Of a DNA stretch of 64,000 nucleotides, positions 44,472 through 53,201 are shown in pieces. This stretch comes from Clostridium sp. MCC353 (GTDB lineage: Bacteria; Bacillota; Clostridia; Lachnospirales; Lachnospiraceae). A program made the translations under genes and the position numbers. Position 1 is the stretch's first letter, and every line of letters begins with the position of its first letter. The notes beneath the pieces are model-generated. The model had not been told where the DNA came from. It saw only the letters and a program-made list of their open reading frames with translations, and did not search any database. Location of the stretch: positions 31,113-95,112 of the forward strand of contig NZ_WQPN01000065.1 in NCBI RefSeq assembly GCF_018785315.1. The letters run 5' to 3'.

Positions 44472-45728
44472 ATGCAACCGATTTATAGTACTTTTAATGA
44501 ATCGACAATCGTTTTATATTCCATTTCCGTTATTCTGTTCGCAGGATTCCTCATGACACGAATTACGAAAAGACTGCATCTTCCCAACGTCAGCGGCTAC
44601 ATTCTGGCAGGCGTTTTGATCGGTCCGTCCGTTTGTAATGTGATACCGGAATACGTCATCGAACACATGGGATTTATGAGTGATATAGCGCTTGCATTCA
44701 TCGCATTTGGGGTAGGAAAGTTTTTTAAAAAAGAGGTACTGAAAAAAGCGGGAATCAGGGTGATCCTGGTCACCTTATCAGAAGCTCTTACCGCAGGAGT
44801 TATCATCACTCTTGCCATGCATTATCTGTTCCGTCTGGATTGGAATTTCTCTCTGATCCTTGGAGCTATCGCAACTGCTACGGCGCCGGCCAGCACCATG
44901 ATGACCATCCATCAGTATCACGCAAAAGGAGATTTCGTCAATACACTTCTCCAGGTGGTAGCTTTAGACGATGTTGTCTGCCTGCTGACGTTCAGCATGG
45001 TTGTAGCCGTGGTAAATGCCCGCACCACCGGAAATGTTTCCGTTTCCGATATTGTTATTCCGCTTATTTATAACATCATTGGGTTAGCTGTCGGTTTCCT
45101 TTGCGGAATCGTGCTGACAAAACTGCTCACACCTTCCAGAAGCCATGACAACCGTCTGATTCTGGTCATCGCCATGCTGATGGGAATCTCAGGTTTATGC
45201 GCCTGCTTCGACCTGTCGCCTCTTCTGTCCTGCATGGTATTCGGAGCAACTTATATCAATACAACCAAAGACAAAGCGCTGTTCCATCAGATCAACGATT
45301 TCACCCCGCCTGTGATGTCCATTTTCTTCATCGTATCGGGCATGAATCTGGATCTGAAAGCCATCAGCACTGCCGGAGTGATCGGCGCAGCCTATTTCCT
45401 CATCCGGATTGCCGGAAAATATGCCGGTACATTCATCTCCTGCAAGGCTACAAAGATGAGCCCGGAAATCACCAAATACATGGGGCTGGCACTGATTCCC
45501 CAGGCCGGAGTTGCCATCGGTCTGGCATTCCTCGGACAGCGGCTCCTCCCGCCGGATATCGGCAACCTGCTGCTGACTATCATCCTGTCCTCATCCGTTC
45601 TCTATGAGCTGATCGGACCAGCCTGTGCGAAGATGTCCTTCTTCCTGTCCGGAACCATCAAACGGGAAGACAAAGAACGGTTTGTAGGCCAGAGCGTTAC
45701 ACCCAGCCTTCATACGGGCATACATTAA
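44472..45728 (+). CDS. Cation:proton antiporter, CPA2 family
   Basis: About 418 residues, roughly 12-13 membrane helices from residue 12 to 395. The transport site in the middle carries TAPASTMMTIHQ (unwound helix) and VVALDDVVCLLTF, with the Asp-Asp pair characteristic of NapA-type electrogenic sodium/proton antiporters. The C-terminus is short and has no RCK/TrkA-N domain, unlike KefB. AGGGGGT precedes the ATG. It likely exports sodium or potassium and is divergently arranged with a LysR gene. Confidence 0.9.
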   Translation: MQPIYSTFNESTIVLYSISVILFAGFLMTRITKRLHLPNVSGYILAGVLIGPSVCNVIPEYVIEHMGFMSDIALAFIAFGVGKFFKKEVLKKAGIRVILVTLSEALTAGVIITLAMHYLFRLDWNFSLILGAIATATAPASTMMTIHQYHAKGDFVNTLLQVVALDDVVCLLTFSMVVAVVNARTTGNVSVSDIVIPLIYNIIGLAVGFLCGIVLTKLLTPSRSHDNRLILVIAMLMGISGLCACFDLSPLLSCMVFGATYINTTKDKALFHQINDFTPPVMSIFFIVSGMNLDLKAISTAGVIGAAYFLIRIAGKYAGTFISCKATKMSPEITKYMGLALIPQAGVAIGLAFLGQRLLPPDIGNLLLTIILSSSVLYELIGPACAKMSFFLSGTIKREDKERFVGQSVTPSLHTGIH

Positions 45729-45780
45729 ATGCGGTTAATTCCGTTTCATCACATTCCTTTCTTGGGTTAGAGGATATTTT

Positions 45781-45846
45781 TCCAGGCCAATACCGGAATC
45801 CTGCTGCAGGAATCCGGTATTGGCCTGGATTCCTCTGCAGGAATCC
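45781..45846 (+). terminator. Two consecutive hairpins after the antiporter gene
   Basis: A 22-bp stem with one mismatch (TCCAGGCCAATACCGGAATC at its start, 45781-45802 with 45808-45829) is followed at once by a second perfect hairpin GGATTCCT, CTGC, AGGAATCC (45827-45846). TATTTTT follows some bases later. Probably stops transcription of the antiporter gene. The stem sequence does not recur elsewhere in the window. Confidence 0.6.
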
Positions 45847-45885
45847 TTCTTATCTGTATTTTTAAACGAACCCATCTTCTTTTTG

Positions 45886-46025
45886 ACTTCCTTCTGCCTT
45901 CTTTCTGCCTTCTTTCTGCCTTCCTTCTGCCTTTTTACTTCTGTCTTCTTACTTCTGTCTTCTTACTTCTGTCTTCTTTCTTCTTCCTGTCTTCTTTCCT
46001 CTTTTTTGCCTTCTGTCTTCTGTTT
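45886..46025. repeat. Pyrimidine-rich low-complexity tract with short direct repeats
   Basis: About 140 bases composed almost only of C and T on the plus strand, built from CCTTCTGC-like and TTACTTCTGTCTTC-like units (three consecutive copies of the latter). A plus-strand reading frame across it is all Phe, Leu, Ser and Cys and is not credible. Such tracts can form triplex structures. It lies in the leader region of the wall-binding protein gene. Confidence 0.7.
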
Positions 46026-46230
46026 ATTTTTTCCTGTTTCAGATGTTCTTTTTCATTATAATTCTTTTCCCTCTAAATGGCCATACAATGAAAACAATAT
46101 TTCAGGTAATGTTAATGTATTTTTCATACATTTGTATACATTTTATGATATAATTACTATAATTAAAGGACGAATTCCATAAACAAGGAGGATAGTGAGA
46201 AAAATAATGCCAATGGCTTATTTTCACACC

Positions 46231-46321
46231 CAAATTTGTGCCGGAGCCACAAATTTGAATCGCAGTTGGGAATCTGAAATTCCCGGCGCGTGCCTCTGCA
46301 AAAAACGCTCCGGTATGGAGG
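46231..46321 (+). promoter_or_regulatory. Structured leader with a loop-to-ribosome-site pseudoknot
   Basis: Hairpin 1 is CAAATTTGTG (46231-46240), loop CCGGAGC (46241-46247), CACAAATTTG (46248-46257), a perfect 10-bp stem. A second hairpin is GGGAAT, CTGA, AATTCCC (46268-46284). GCTCCGG (46307-46313) is the exact complement of the first loop and lies three bases before the Shine-Dalgarno string GGAGG (46317-46321) of the gene starting at 46328. This is the form of a translation-controlling riboswitch or protein-binding leader. I do not recognise the class. Confidence 0.55.
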
Positions 46322-46327
46322 AATTTT

Positions 46328-47344
46328 ATGAAAAAGCCTGTAAATTATCTATTTACATTTGTTCTTACCGCCGCATTAACCGGACTTACCATCATACCGG
46401 CTTTGGCGAGAAGCCGTACAGAAATCGATTATGTCAGCCTGAATTTTTATTCTGATATCGAGGTAGGCGATTACGACGGGACGGTGAGTGTAACAACCAA
46501 TGACAGCGATTATTACGTGGACAGTGTTGAGATTCTCAACGATGTGGACGAATGGGAGCACAATGACCGCCCCAAAGTGAAAGTTTATCTGACGGCAGAG
46601 AGTGACTGTTATTTTTCCGCCAATAAAAAAGGTGATTTCGATCTGGACGGCGAGGGCGCGACTTACGTCAGTTCTTCCACACAGGATTCCAGGACGACGC
46701 TGATCCTGACCGTGAAGCTGGACCGTCTGGAAGGCGATGGCGATCTCTATGTGGAAGGTCTGGAACTGGACGACACCACCGGAGAAGCCAGTTGGGATGA
46801 CAATTCCTATGCAAAATACTACCAGGTCCGCTTATACAGAAACGGAAGCTCCTGTTCTTCGATCTACCGGGTGGACGACACATTTTATGATTTTTCCGAG
46901 GATATTACCAGAAAAGGCGATTATAGTTTCCAGGTCCGCGGTGTGCGCAGTTCCTCAGAACGGGGGGACTGGGAAGAATCGGACAGCGTATATATCGATT
47001 CAGAGACAGCCGATGATCTGAGCAGCGGCCGATCTACAAGACCCGGACGCAGTTCCACTTCCTCTTCTTCCGGCGGCCCCGGAGTGGGAAATTCCAGTTC
47101 CGGCGCCTGGCTCTTAGACAGCGTGGGATGGTGGTACTGCAATGCGGACCGCACTTATACCAGAAATAACTGGCAGTATATCAATAATAAATGGTATTTC
47201 TTCAACGAAAACGGCTATATGGTGACCGGCTGGGTTCTCTGGAAGGGATTATGGTACTATATGGGCGCGGACGGCGCCATGTACACCAACCGGATGACCC
47301 CCGATAACTATTACGTGAATGGGGACGGTGTATGGATTCCGTGA
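46328..47344 (+). CDS. Secreted protein with cell-wall (choline-binding-like) repeats
   Basis: About 338 residues. A signal peptide (MKKPVNYLFTFVLTAALTGL, cleavage near PALA) is followed by a beta-rich domain. Then comes a fibronectin-like region (from about 158: ASWDDNSYAKYYQVRLYRNG), a Ser/Gly-rich linker (230-262) and three to four aromatic wall-binding repeats (WYCNADRTYTRNNWQYINNK, then WYFFNENGYMVTGW and LWYYMGADGAMYTN). It should be exported and held non-covalently on the wall. The mature domain has no catalytic motif I can see. The start codon has GGAGG upstream, next to the pseudoknot. Confidence 0.85.
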   Translation: MKKPVNYLFTFVLTAALTGLTIIPALARSRTEIDYVSLNFYSDIEVGDYDGTVSVTTNDSDYYVDSVEILNDVDEWEHNDRPKVKVYLTAESDCYFSANKKGDFDLDGEGATYVSSSTQDSRTTLILTVKLDRLEGDGDLYVEGLELDDTTGEASWDDNSYAKYYQVRLYRNGSSCSSIYRVDDTFYDFSEDITRKGDYSFQVRGVRSSSERGDWEESDSVYIDSETADDLSSGRSTRPGRSSTSSSSGGPGVGNSSSGAWLLDSVGWWYCNADRTYTRNNWQYINNKWYFFNENGYMVTGWVLWKGLWYYMGADGAMYTNRMTPDNYYVNGDGVWIP

Positions 47345-47370
47345 GTAATTTAGACGTGATCGTTACGCCA

Positions 47371-47668
47371 TGAAGAAGGCGAGGGGGAACCGGGGCGGAT
47401 GGAGGAAGGGGAAAGGGATTGGGGATTCTGGATTCCGGCCCTAAGATATACTAGGCCTTCAAGGACGGAAAAAAGCAGGGCGGCGCCCATTCGAGGTAAA
47501 CTCTTTATGGACTTTACCTCTCAAGGGGCGCCTTAGAAACTGATTCGGAATTCAGTTTCTACCTGCTTTTTTCCATCCTTGAAGACCAAGTATATCTAAG
47601 GGCCTGCATACGATCCCCAATCCCTTTCCCCTTCCTCCATCCGCCCCGGTTCCCCCTCGCCTTCTTCA
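47371..47668 (+). repeat. Large covarying hairpin element, copy C
   Basis: It begins 26 bases after the stop codon of the wall-binding protein gene, preceded by TTACGCCATGAA. The outer arms 47371-47426 and 47613-47668 form a perfect 56-bp stem unrelated in sequence to those of A, B and D. At the tip, GGCGCCC with GGGGCGCC replaces GATGCCC with GGGCATC. GAGGTAAA with TTTACCTC replaces ACGGTAAA with TTTACCGT. TAGAAACT with AGTTTCTA replaces CAGAAACT with AGTTTCTG. All are compensatory changes. The loop CTCTTTATGG is retained. Confidence 0.93.
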
Positions 47669-47997
47669 CGGCTGTGTACTGGCTGAGCTACAGTAAAATT
47701 CCCTTGGGGAAACAGTACAGAAAAAGCAAATTATACTGGCTGGGACAAGAAAAAAAATAGTATGGGGGGAGATATGCAGATAAGGCAAAAAAACGTTTGA
47801 TTAAGATAGAATTTGGTCATTAATCTAAGTTATAACGTATATGCCCTGATGATTTAATAGAAATGGTCTGGGATTAACAGTAAAAGAAAATATCGTCTAA
47901 AGCCAATTCTACCATAACATACAAACTATAAATTTGAAGTTTTTTCAAAAATACCTTAAACTTCGATGTTAAATTTCCTCACAATCCAAAAATTGTA
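47669..47997. other. AT-rich region between large hairpin copies C and D
   Basis: No gene seen. It contains a remnant of the 3698-4119 element (GGGATTAACAGTAAAAG near 47872, and TTTTCAAAAATACCTT near 47944), which suggests a similar insertion once lay here too and has decayed. Confidence 0.4.
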
Positions 47998-48373
47998 TTT
48001 AATTCCCAGCGTCAGAGAACACCAGCAGGAAAGCGGGGAGAGGCTGCGTCCGAAGGCCGGAAGGCCGGGCGGGGCGGATTAAAAATGGGGTGGGGATCGT
48101 ATGGAAGACGCTTAGTGGAAGTTAGGGTTTCAGAAGGAAAAAAAGCGGGCAGAAACTGATAACCGAATCAGTTTCTGAGATGCCCCTGAACGGTAAAGTC
48201 CATAAAGAGTTTACCGTGAATGGGCATCGGACCGCTTTTTTTCCTTTTGAAAGCCTTAGTTCCACTTGCGGCTGGAATCAGATCCCCGCACCATTTTTAA
48301 TCCGCCCCGCCCGGCCTTCCGGCCTGCGGGCGCAGCCTCTCCCCGCTTTCCTGCGTACCCTTCACCAATTAAA
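47998..48373 (-). repeat. Large covarying hairpin element, copy D
   Basis: Read on the minus strand it starts with TTTAATTGG nine bases after the stop codon of the D-2-hydroxyacid dehydrogenase gene, then TACGCAGG. The outer arms (48025-48098 with 48281-48354) pair almost throughout. Their sequence again differs from the other copies. The tip hairpins are the same as in A, with the loop CTCTTTATGG. It ends in GGTGTTCTCTGACGC and GAATTAAA. Confidence 0.92.
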
Positions 48374-48382
48374 TCCCCATTT

Positions 48383-49333
48383 TCAAACTACATTTTGAGG
48401 ATTCCCATCGATAAACTGCTTCAAATTTTCAACCGCGATGTCCATCAGCCTCTGCCTGCTCTCCTTGGGAGCCCAGGCGATATGGGGTGTCAGAATGCAG
48501 TTTCCGCACTTCAGGAGCGGATTATCTGCTTTGATCGGCTCCGTCGATACCACATCCAGGGTGGCGTAGGACAGCTTCCCGGTATTCAGAGCATTTGCCA
48601 GGTCCTCTTCCACCACCAGAGGGCCGCGGCTGGTGTTGATGAGAACGGCTCCGTCCTTCATCTTACTGATCGTGTCTTTATTGATGATTCCCTGAGTGGA
48701 AGGGAACAGGGGGCAGTGGAGGGAAATCACATCGGATTCCGCCAGCAGCCGGTCTAAAGATACGTACTCTCCTATCTCCTCTCCTGTGCTGTTTGGATAT
48801 TCATCATAAGCCAGGATCTTCATTCCAAATGCCTTTGCCAGTTTGGCCGAAGCCTGGCCGATGCGGCCGAAACCAATGACGCCGAAGGTTTTTCCGGCCA
48901 GCTCTATCAGCGGATAGTTCCAGAAACACCAATCCTGGTTATTGGTCCATTCCCCCGCCTTTACCGCGTCGGAATGGGCGCCTACATGGTGGCAGACCTC
49001 TAAAAGCATGGCCATGGTCATCTGGGCTACCGCAGTTGTGCCATAGGTTGGAATGTTGGAAATGATAATGCCCCGTTTTTTGGCGGCTTCCACGTCGATC
49101 ACATTGTATCCGGTAGCCAGCACTCCGATATATTTGATATTCGGGCATTGATTCATGGTATCTTCCGAAATCGGGGTTTTGTTGGTGATGACCGCTTCCG
49201 CGTCTCCGATGCGGGAAACAATTTCTGCCGCCGGGGTGCGGTCATAAACCGCCAGTTCCCCGAGCTGTGCCATCCCTTCCCAGCTCAAATCGCCGGGATT
49301 TTCCGTATAACCGTCTAAAATTACAATTTTCAT
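48383..49333 (-). CDS. D-2-hydroxyacid dehydrogenase (NAD-dependent)
   Basis: About 316 residues. The NAD-binding loop is TFGVIGFGRIGQASAKLAKA; the catalytic Arg is in INTSRGPLVVEEDL, the Glu in VVSTEPIKA and the His in LTPHIAWAPKESRQ. It resembles glycerate/hydroxypyruvate-type enzymes and reduces or oxidises a 2-keto acid. It is two bases downstream of an isomerase gene and ends the second sugar locus, so its substrate is probably a product of the sugar handled there. Confidence 0.9.
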   Translation of the reverse strand: MKIVILDGYTENPGDLSWEGMAQLGELAVYDRTPAAEIVSRIGDAEAVITNKTPISEDTMNQCPNIKYIGVLATGYNVIDVEAAKKRGIIISNIPTYGTTAVAQMTMAMLLEVCHHVGAHSDAVKAGEWTNNQDWCFWNYPLIELAGKTFGVIGFGRIGQASAKLAKAFGMKILAYDEYPNSTGEEIGEYVSLDRLLAESDVISLHCPLFPSTQGIINKDTISKMKDGAVLINTSRGPLVVEEDLANALNTGKLSYATLDVVSTEPIKADNPLLKCGNCILTPHIAWAPKESRQRLMDIAVENLKQFIDGNPQNVV

Positions 49334-49335
49334 CT

Positions 49336-50238
49336 CTAATCCTCCAATAAGGCCCAGGCCCTGTTCATAACCCTTTTTGTATTCGCTACAACCACGTCCG
49401 CATCTTCATCTCCGTAAGGTGTCACTTCGAATGAGAGGTGGAACGGGTGCTCTTCATTAAAGAAGCCTTCCTGTTTCAGAACCCGGAAAAATTCAAGAAG
49501 CTGCTCCGTATCATTGGCGCTGTCCGGGAAGCCGAATCTGGGGTGTTTATCGCCGTATGCCGGTCTGCCTGGAATTACGACGGCATTTCCTATATGGAAA
49601 TGAGTGATATAGGGGCGCAGGGTCTGAATCACAAATTTTGAAGTTTCATACGTGGTTGGAAAATGGGATAAATCCACCATCAAACCGAAATTGCTGCAAT
49701 AGGACCGGACTTTTGCCGCAAACTCAGCGGCATATGGGGCCGGGCCGATTAAAGCCGCCTTATCCATATCAAAATCAAAGACTTCCAGGTTGACGCCCAT
49801 TCCCTTTTCCTGGGCGTAACGGCACACATTTACCGTGGTTTTTACTAACTGGGCAAAGGCTGTGTCCCTGGTTTCCTCTTCCCATTTTCCAGCCAGGAAC
49901 GCAATGGCCTTCGCTCCCAGGTATTCCGCTTCGTCCACAGCGTCTTTCAGGATTTTTTCCGCCTCCTGACGTTTCTCTTCATCGATATGGTTGGGATTCG
50001 CGCCGCTTCCCAGCAGACAGGGCTGGGCGCCGAAGCAGACCGACAGGTGGGAGGTCTCAATCAGTTCTTTCAGTTTTTTCCTCACATCATCATCCGCAAC
50101 ATGGGTCACTTCAACCGCATCGAAAAAATCATCGCATCCTATCTTTTTTACAGTCTCCAGCAGGCCGTATTTAGCAGGCGGATAGGACATCCACTGAATC
50201 GTACCCACTTTAAAATATTTATGAATTGAATCTCTCAT
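49336..50238 (-). CDS. Sugar phosphate isomerase/epimerase, xylose isomerase-like TIM barrel (3)
   Basis: About 300 residues. Metal ligand blocks are NLEVFDFDMDKAALIG, MVDLSHFPTTYE, THFHIGNAVVIPG and LSFEVTPYGDEDADV. It differs from the two barrels in the sulfatase locus. It lies between the glycosidase-like gene and the dehydrogenase gene, all within 30 bases of each other, so it is probably the second step of this sugar pathway. Confidence 0.85.
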   Translation of the reverse strand: MRDSIHKYFKVGTIQWMSYPPAKYGLLETVKKIGCDDFFDAVEVTHVADDDVRKKLKELIETSHLSVCFGAQPCLLGSGANPNHIDEEKRQEAEKILKDAVDEAEYLGAKAIAFLAGKWEEETRDTAFAQLVKTTVNVCRYAQEKGMGVNLEVFDFDMDKAALIGPAPYAAEFAAKVRSYCSNFGLMVDLSHFPTTYETSKFVIQTLRPYITHFHIGNAVVIPGRPAYGDKHPRFGFPDSANDTEQLLEFFRVLKQEGFFNEEHPFHLSFEVTPYGDEDADVVVANTKRVMNRAWALLED

Positions 50239-50266
50239 TTTAATGCCAATCCTTTCTTTTCCTATA

Positions 50267-52312
50267 TTAATCCTCTAATGCCAGAAGCACATCCAGTTCT
50301 GTCAGCTCATCAAAATCCTGTACATTGACTTTACCGCAAAGGCGGGTCAGAACCTGAGGTTCATACATGGCCCCGATCATGGCAGAGTACCGTTTCCATA
50401 CCCCGGCGGCTTGTTTTAAAAGCTCTGCCGCTTCCTTCTGCTTCTGTTTATCTCCGTTCTTCTTATATATGGCCAGGCACATGGCGGCTTTTTCCTTATC
50501 CGCATAATAAGTTCCAAGCAGGCTCATGGCCCGGATATCATATTTGGTCCGTTCCAGTTCCTGATCCCCGCTGGCTTTCAGTTCATTCAGCTTCTGCATG
50601 GCCTTATTGGCGTGGTTTTCCATGGATTCAGCCATGACAGCCGGGGATATTTTCTCTAACCCGGTGCCATTTACCACGCTGTCCGCATATTCGCTGACAG
50701 AAGCGTATTCAGAGTAAGGCATTGCAGGGCATTTCATGAATTCATGGATATCGGCAAAACAGATCTTATCCATGGGAGCTTTCTCATACATACAGCAGCC
50801 CTCCGGATACCACTGGAAGTCGAAATCATGCCAATGCATGCAGTTCAAATCCGGGATGATCTGGGATGCTTCTTTCCATGCGCTGTAAAGGATCTGGCTC
50901 TGTTCCCGGTCTAAATGGAATCTGACAGCCAGTTCATTCCGGAAACACTCCTCTTCCAGGCCGATGTTGTAGCTTAACTGGCCCCAAATCCGGAACATAT
51001 ACCACATTTTATCGATTACCAGCGGATGCTCATTGTCCCCTTTTGTCATATAGTCCCGGCCCCAGGTAAAACCGTCGGGGCCCATATAGAAGCCGGACAT
51101 GCATTCTTTCGGCATATTGGCCAGATATTCCTTCGCGAAAGCGGGATTTCCCCACCGCGTCATATAGTAATCGTCATTGCGGACCGTCAGCCAGACCTTG
51201 ACATCCGGAGATTTTTCTTTTAAAAAGCCCTGAATGAAATTCGGTTTGGCGCTGGAATACATATGGGCCTGGGAATATTTAAAGCTGATCTCAAAATCGC
51301 AAGGGAAATCTTTAAACTGATTCATGATATGGTCGTATTTGGCCATCTGCATTCTGTGGATCAACTGGAAGGGGCGGTCCGGGTGATCCGCCAGATAATC
51401 CCTGATTCCCCGTCCATAGGTATCCGCAATGAACTCAATATCCGACTGGAAATAAATGCTGTCCGCATCCGTGGACGACCCGATAAAGTCCATATTTTCC
51501 CCGGCCGTCACACCGATTCCCGCCAGCAGAGGATAGGTATCCATAAGCGCCTTCACTCCGCAGTAAACGTAATCCCTTGCCACCGGGTTATCCAGTTTAT
51601 CCGTAATTCCATAGGGAGAATCCTCCGTACCGTAGACAAACAGGTTCCAGGTGAAAACATAGATCTTAATGCACCGGTCTTTGGCATATTCCATCACCTT
51701 TTGCCAGAAACTGATCTTCTCTTCAATCGTAATCTTCTTCACGGTATACAGACTGCGGCGGTGGTCTTCCCCGTAAATGCCCACGCCGGACAGTTCCGCA
51801 TGAAACGGCCTGGTGGTGATCTTCACATCATCCACACACGCCTCCGGGTATTCCGGTATTTTCACCAGGGACGGAAATGGGGACAGGCTCCACAGCGATA
51901 AAACATTATATTTATTTTCAGCCATCCTGTCTAAAAATTCCTCCCAGAAGGACATATCCCACATGTTCAGGATATTTTTTGAAGCGCTTGTTGAAGCGTC
52001 GGAATAGCTGGGCGTTCTGGAATCCAGAGGGATGTTGAATTTAATGCCGCGGTTGGGCATATACGGAGTGACGCAGGCATCTGAAATCTCTTCATTTCTC
52101 CGAACCGCATCGGCAATGTCCAGGATGCCGTACATCATTCCCGCCTCGTCTCCGGCTTTCAGGGTGATGTCCTTTCCGGCACAGCTCCTTTGGTAGGACT
52201 GGGCTTCTAAGGTATTATCATATTCCAACGTCAGGATGCCTTCACCGGCCAGCTTATCCAATGCAAATGCCATCGGCGGCGTTATCTGAAACTGAACTGT
52301 CTTAACTTCCAT
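50267..52312 (-). CDS. Putative glycoside hydrolase, GH20/GH67-like architecture
   Basis: About 681 residues without a signal peptide. Residues 1-90 look like the small alpha/beta domain that precedes the barrel in GH20, GH67 and GH115 enzymes (EGILTLEYDNTLEAQSYQRS, then AGMMYGILDIADAVRR). From about 105 a TIM barrel is suggested (WEEFLDRMAENKYNVLSLWS), with possible active-site acids in GVTAGENMDF and the NCMHWHDFDFQWYPEG block. The C-terminus from about 560 is a helical bundle. I cannot place it in a CAZy family. It would cleave an imported glycan or glucuronide in the cytoplasm. It is 34 bases after the permease gene. Confidence 0.55.
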   Translation of the reverse strand: MEVKTVQFQITPPMAFALDKLAGEGILTLEYDNTLEAQSYQRSCAGKDITLKAGDEAGMMYGILDIADAVRRNEEISDACVTPYMPNRGIKFNIPLDSRTPSYSDASTSASKNILNMWDMSFWEEFLDRMAENKYNVLSLWSLSPFPSLVKIPEYPEACVDDVKITTRPFHAELSGVGIYGEDHRRSLYTVKKITIEEKISFWQKVMEYAKDRCIKIYVFTWNLFVYGTEDSPYGITDKLDNPVARDYVYCGVKALMDTYPLLAGIGVTAGENMDFIGSSTDADSIYFQSDIEFIADTYGRGIRDYLADHPDRPFQLIHRMQMAKYDHIMNQFKDFPCDFEISFKYSQAHMYSSAKPNFIQGFLKEKSPDVKVWLTVRNDDYYMTRWGNPAFAKEYLANMPKECMSGFYMGPDGFTWGRDYMTKGDNEHPLVIDKMWYMFRIWGQLSYNIGLEEECFRNELAVRFHLDREQSQILYSAWKEASQIIPDLNCMHWHDFDFQWYPEGCCMYEKAPMDKICFADIHEFMKCPAMPYSEYASVSEYADSVVNGTGLEKISPAVMAESMENHANKAMQKLNELKASGDQELERTKYDIRAMSLLGTYYADKEKAAMCLAIYKKNGDKQKQKEAAELLKQAAGVWKRYSAMIGAMYEPQVLTRLCGKVNVQDFDELTELDVLLALED

Positions 52313-52346
52313 AAGATTCCTCCTCTATTATAGAAACACAATTTGA

Positions 52347-53201
52347 TTATCCTTTTACCGCTCCGGCCGCAACACCTTTTACAATGTTCTTCTGGAACGC
52401 GAAATAGAAAACAATAATCGGAACAATTGACAATATAAATGCCGCAAACGCCAGCCCCCACTGGTTGCTGTTTTCAGACCGGAAATAATACTGTGCCATG
52501 GTTATGGTCCTCAGTTTATTGCTGGACAGCATGATCCGCGGGAACAGGAAATCATTCCACAGGTGCAGGGCGTCAAGTACCAATATGGTGGAAGTGATGG
52601 GCTTCATAATCGGGAACAGCACCCGCCAGTAAAGCTGCATCAGGTTGGCCCCGTCCACGCGCCCGGCCTCCAGAATCTCTCTGGGTATCCCTCTGACAAA
52701 TCCGGTATAAAGGAACACCGCCATGGGCATATTCCTGCCGCAGTAGTAGATCACCATTCCAACCAGAGAATTGTTCATCCGGATATCTGTCATCAGTTTT
52801 ACCAAAGGAACCAATGCGGTATAAAATGGAATCATAATTCCGCACAGGAAAAACAGATAGATAAAATTATAAAATTTCTGATGTCTTGACCAGGCAATGA
52901 TATAGGCCGCAAGGCCCGAAAGCACGATAATGCCTGCCAAACTCAATACTGTGATGAAAACCGTATTTGCAAAAACCGTGGGAAATTTCATCTTCTCCCA
53001 GGCAATGGCAAAGTTCTCCCAATGAAGGTCCTTAGGAATCGAATTGGGGCTTACAAGCGCTTCTTTGGTGGATTTCAACGAAATCATAATCATCATCAAA
53101 AACGGATACAGGATAATCGCCGCACACGCCAGCATGAGGAGCATGACAATGGTATTCTTAATAATCCTGGCCTGTTTGCTGCCTTTACTATTCTCTCGCA
53201 T
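52347..53201 (-). CDS. ABC sugar transporter permease, MalG type
   Basis: About 284 residues with six membrane helices. The coupling loop is ILEAGRVDGANLMQLYWRVL, an EAA-type motif. It overlaps the start of the region coding for the MalF-type permease by 14 bases. Works with that subunit and the binding lipoprotein to import a sugar or oligosaccharide. No ATPase gene is in this operon, so a shared MsmK-like ATPase elsewhere is expected. Confidence 0.93.
   Translation of the reverse strand: MRENSKGSKQARIIKNTIVMLLMLACAAIILYPFLMMIMISLKSTKEALVSPNSIPKDLHWENFAIAWEKMKFPTVFANTVFITVLSLAGIIVLSGLAAYIIAWSRHQKFYNFIYLFFLCGIMIPFYTALVPLVKLMTDIRMNNSLVGMVIYYCGRNMPMAVFLYTGFVRGIPREILEAGRVDGANLMQLYWRVLFPIMKPITSTILVLDALHLWNDFLFPRIMLSSNKLRTITMAQYYFRSENSNQWGLAFAAFILSIVPIIVFYFAFQKNIVKGVAAGAVKG

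Noticed and set aside
45820..46182. Plus-strand frame of 120 residues over the pyrimidine tract
   Set aside because: Composition is almost only Phe, Leu, Ser and Cys from low-complexity DNA, with no ribosome binding site and no recognisable domain.
46195..46455. Small frame overlapping the pseudoknot leader
   Set aside because: It starts with a weak codon, crosses the start of the wall-binding protein gene in another frame and has no domain. The RNA structure explains the region better, though a short leader peptide is not excluded.
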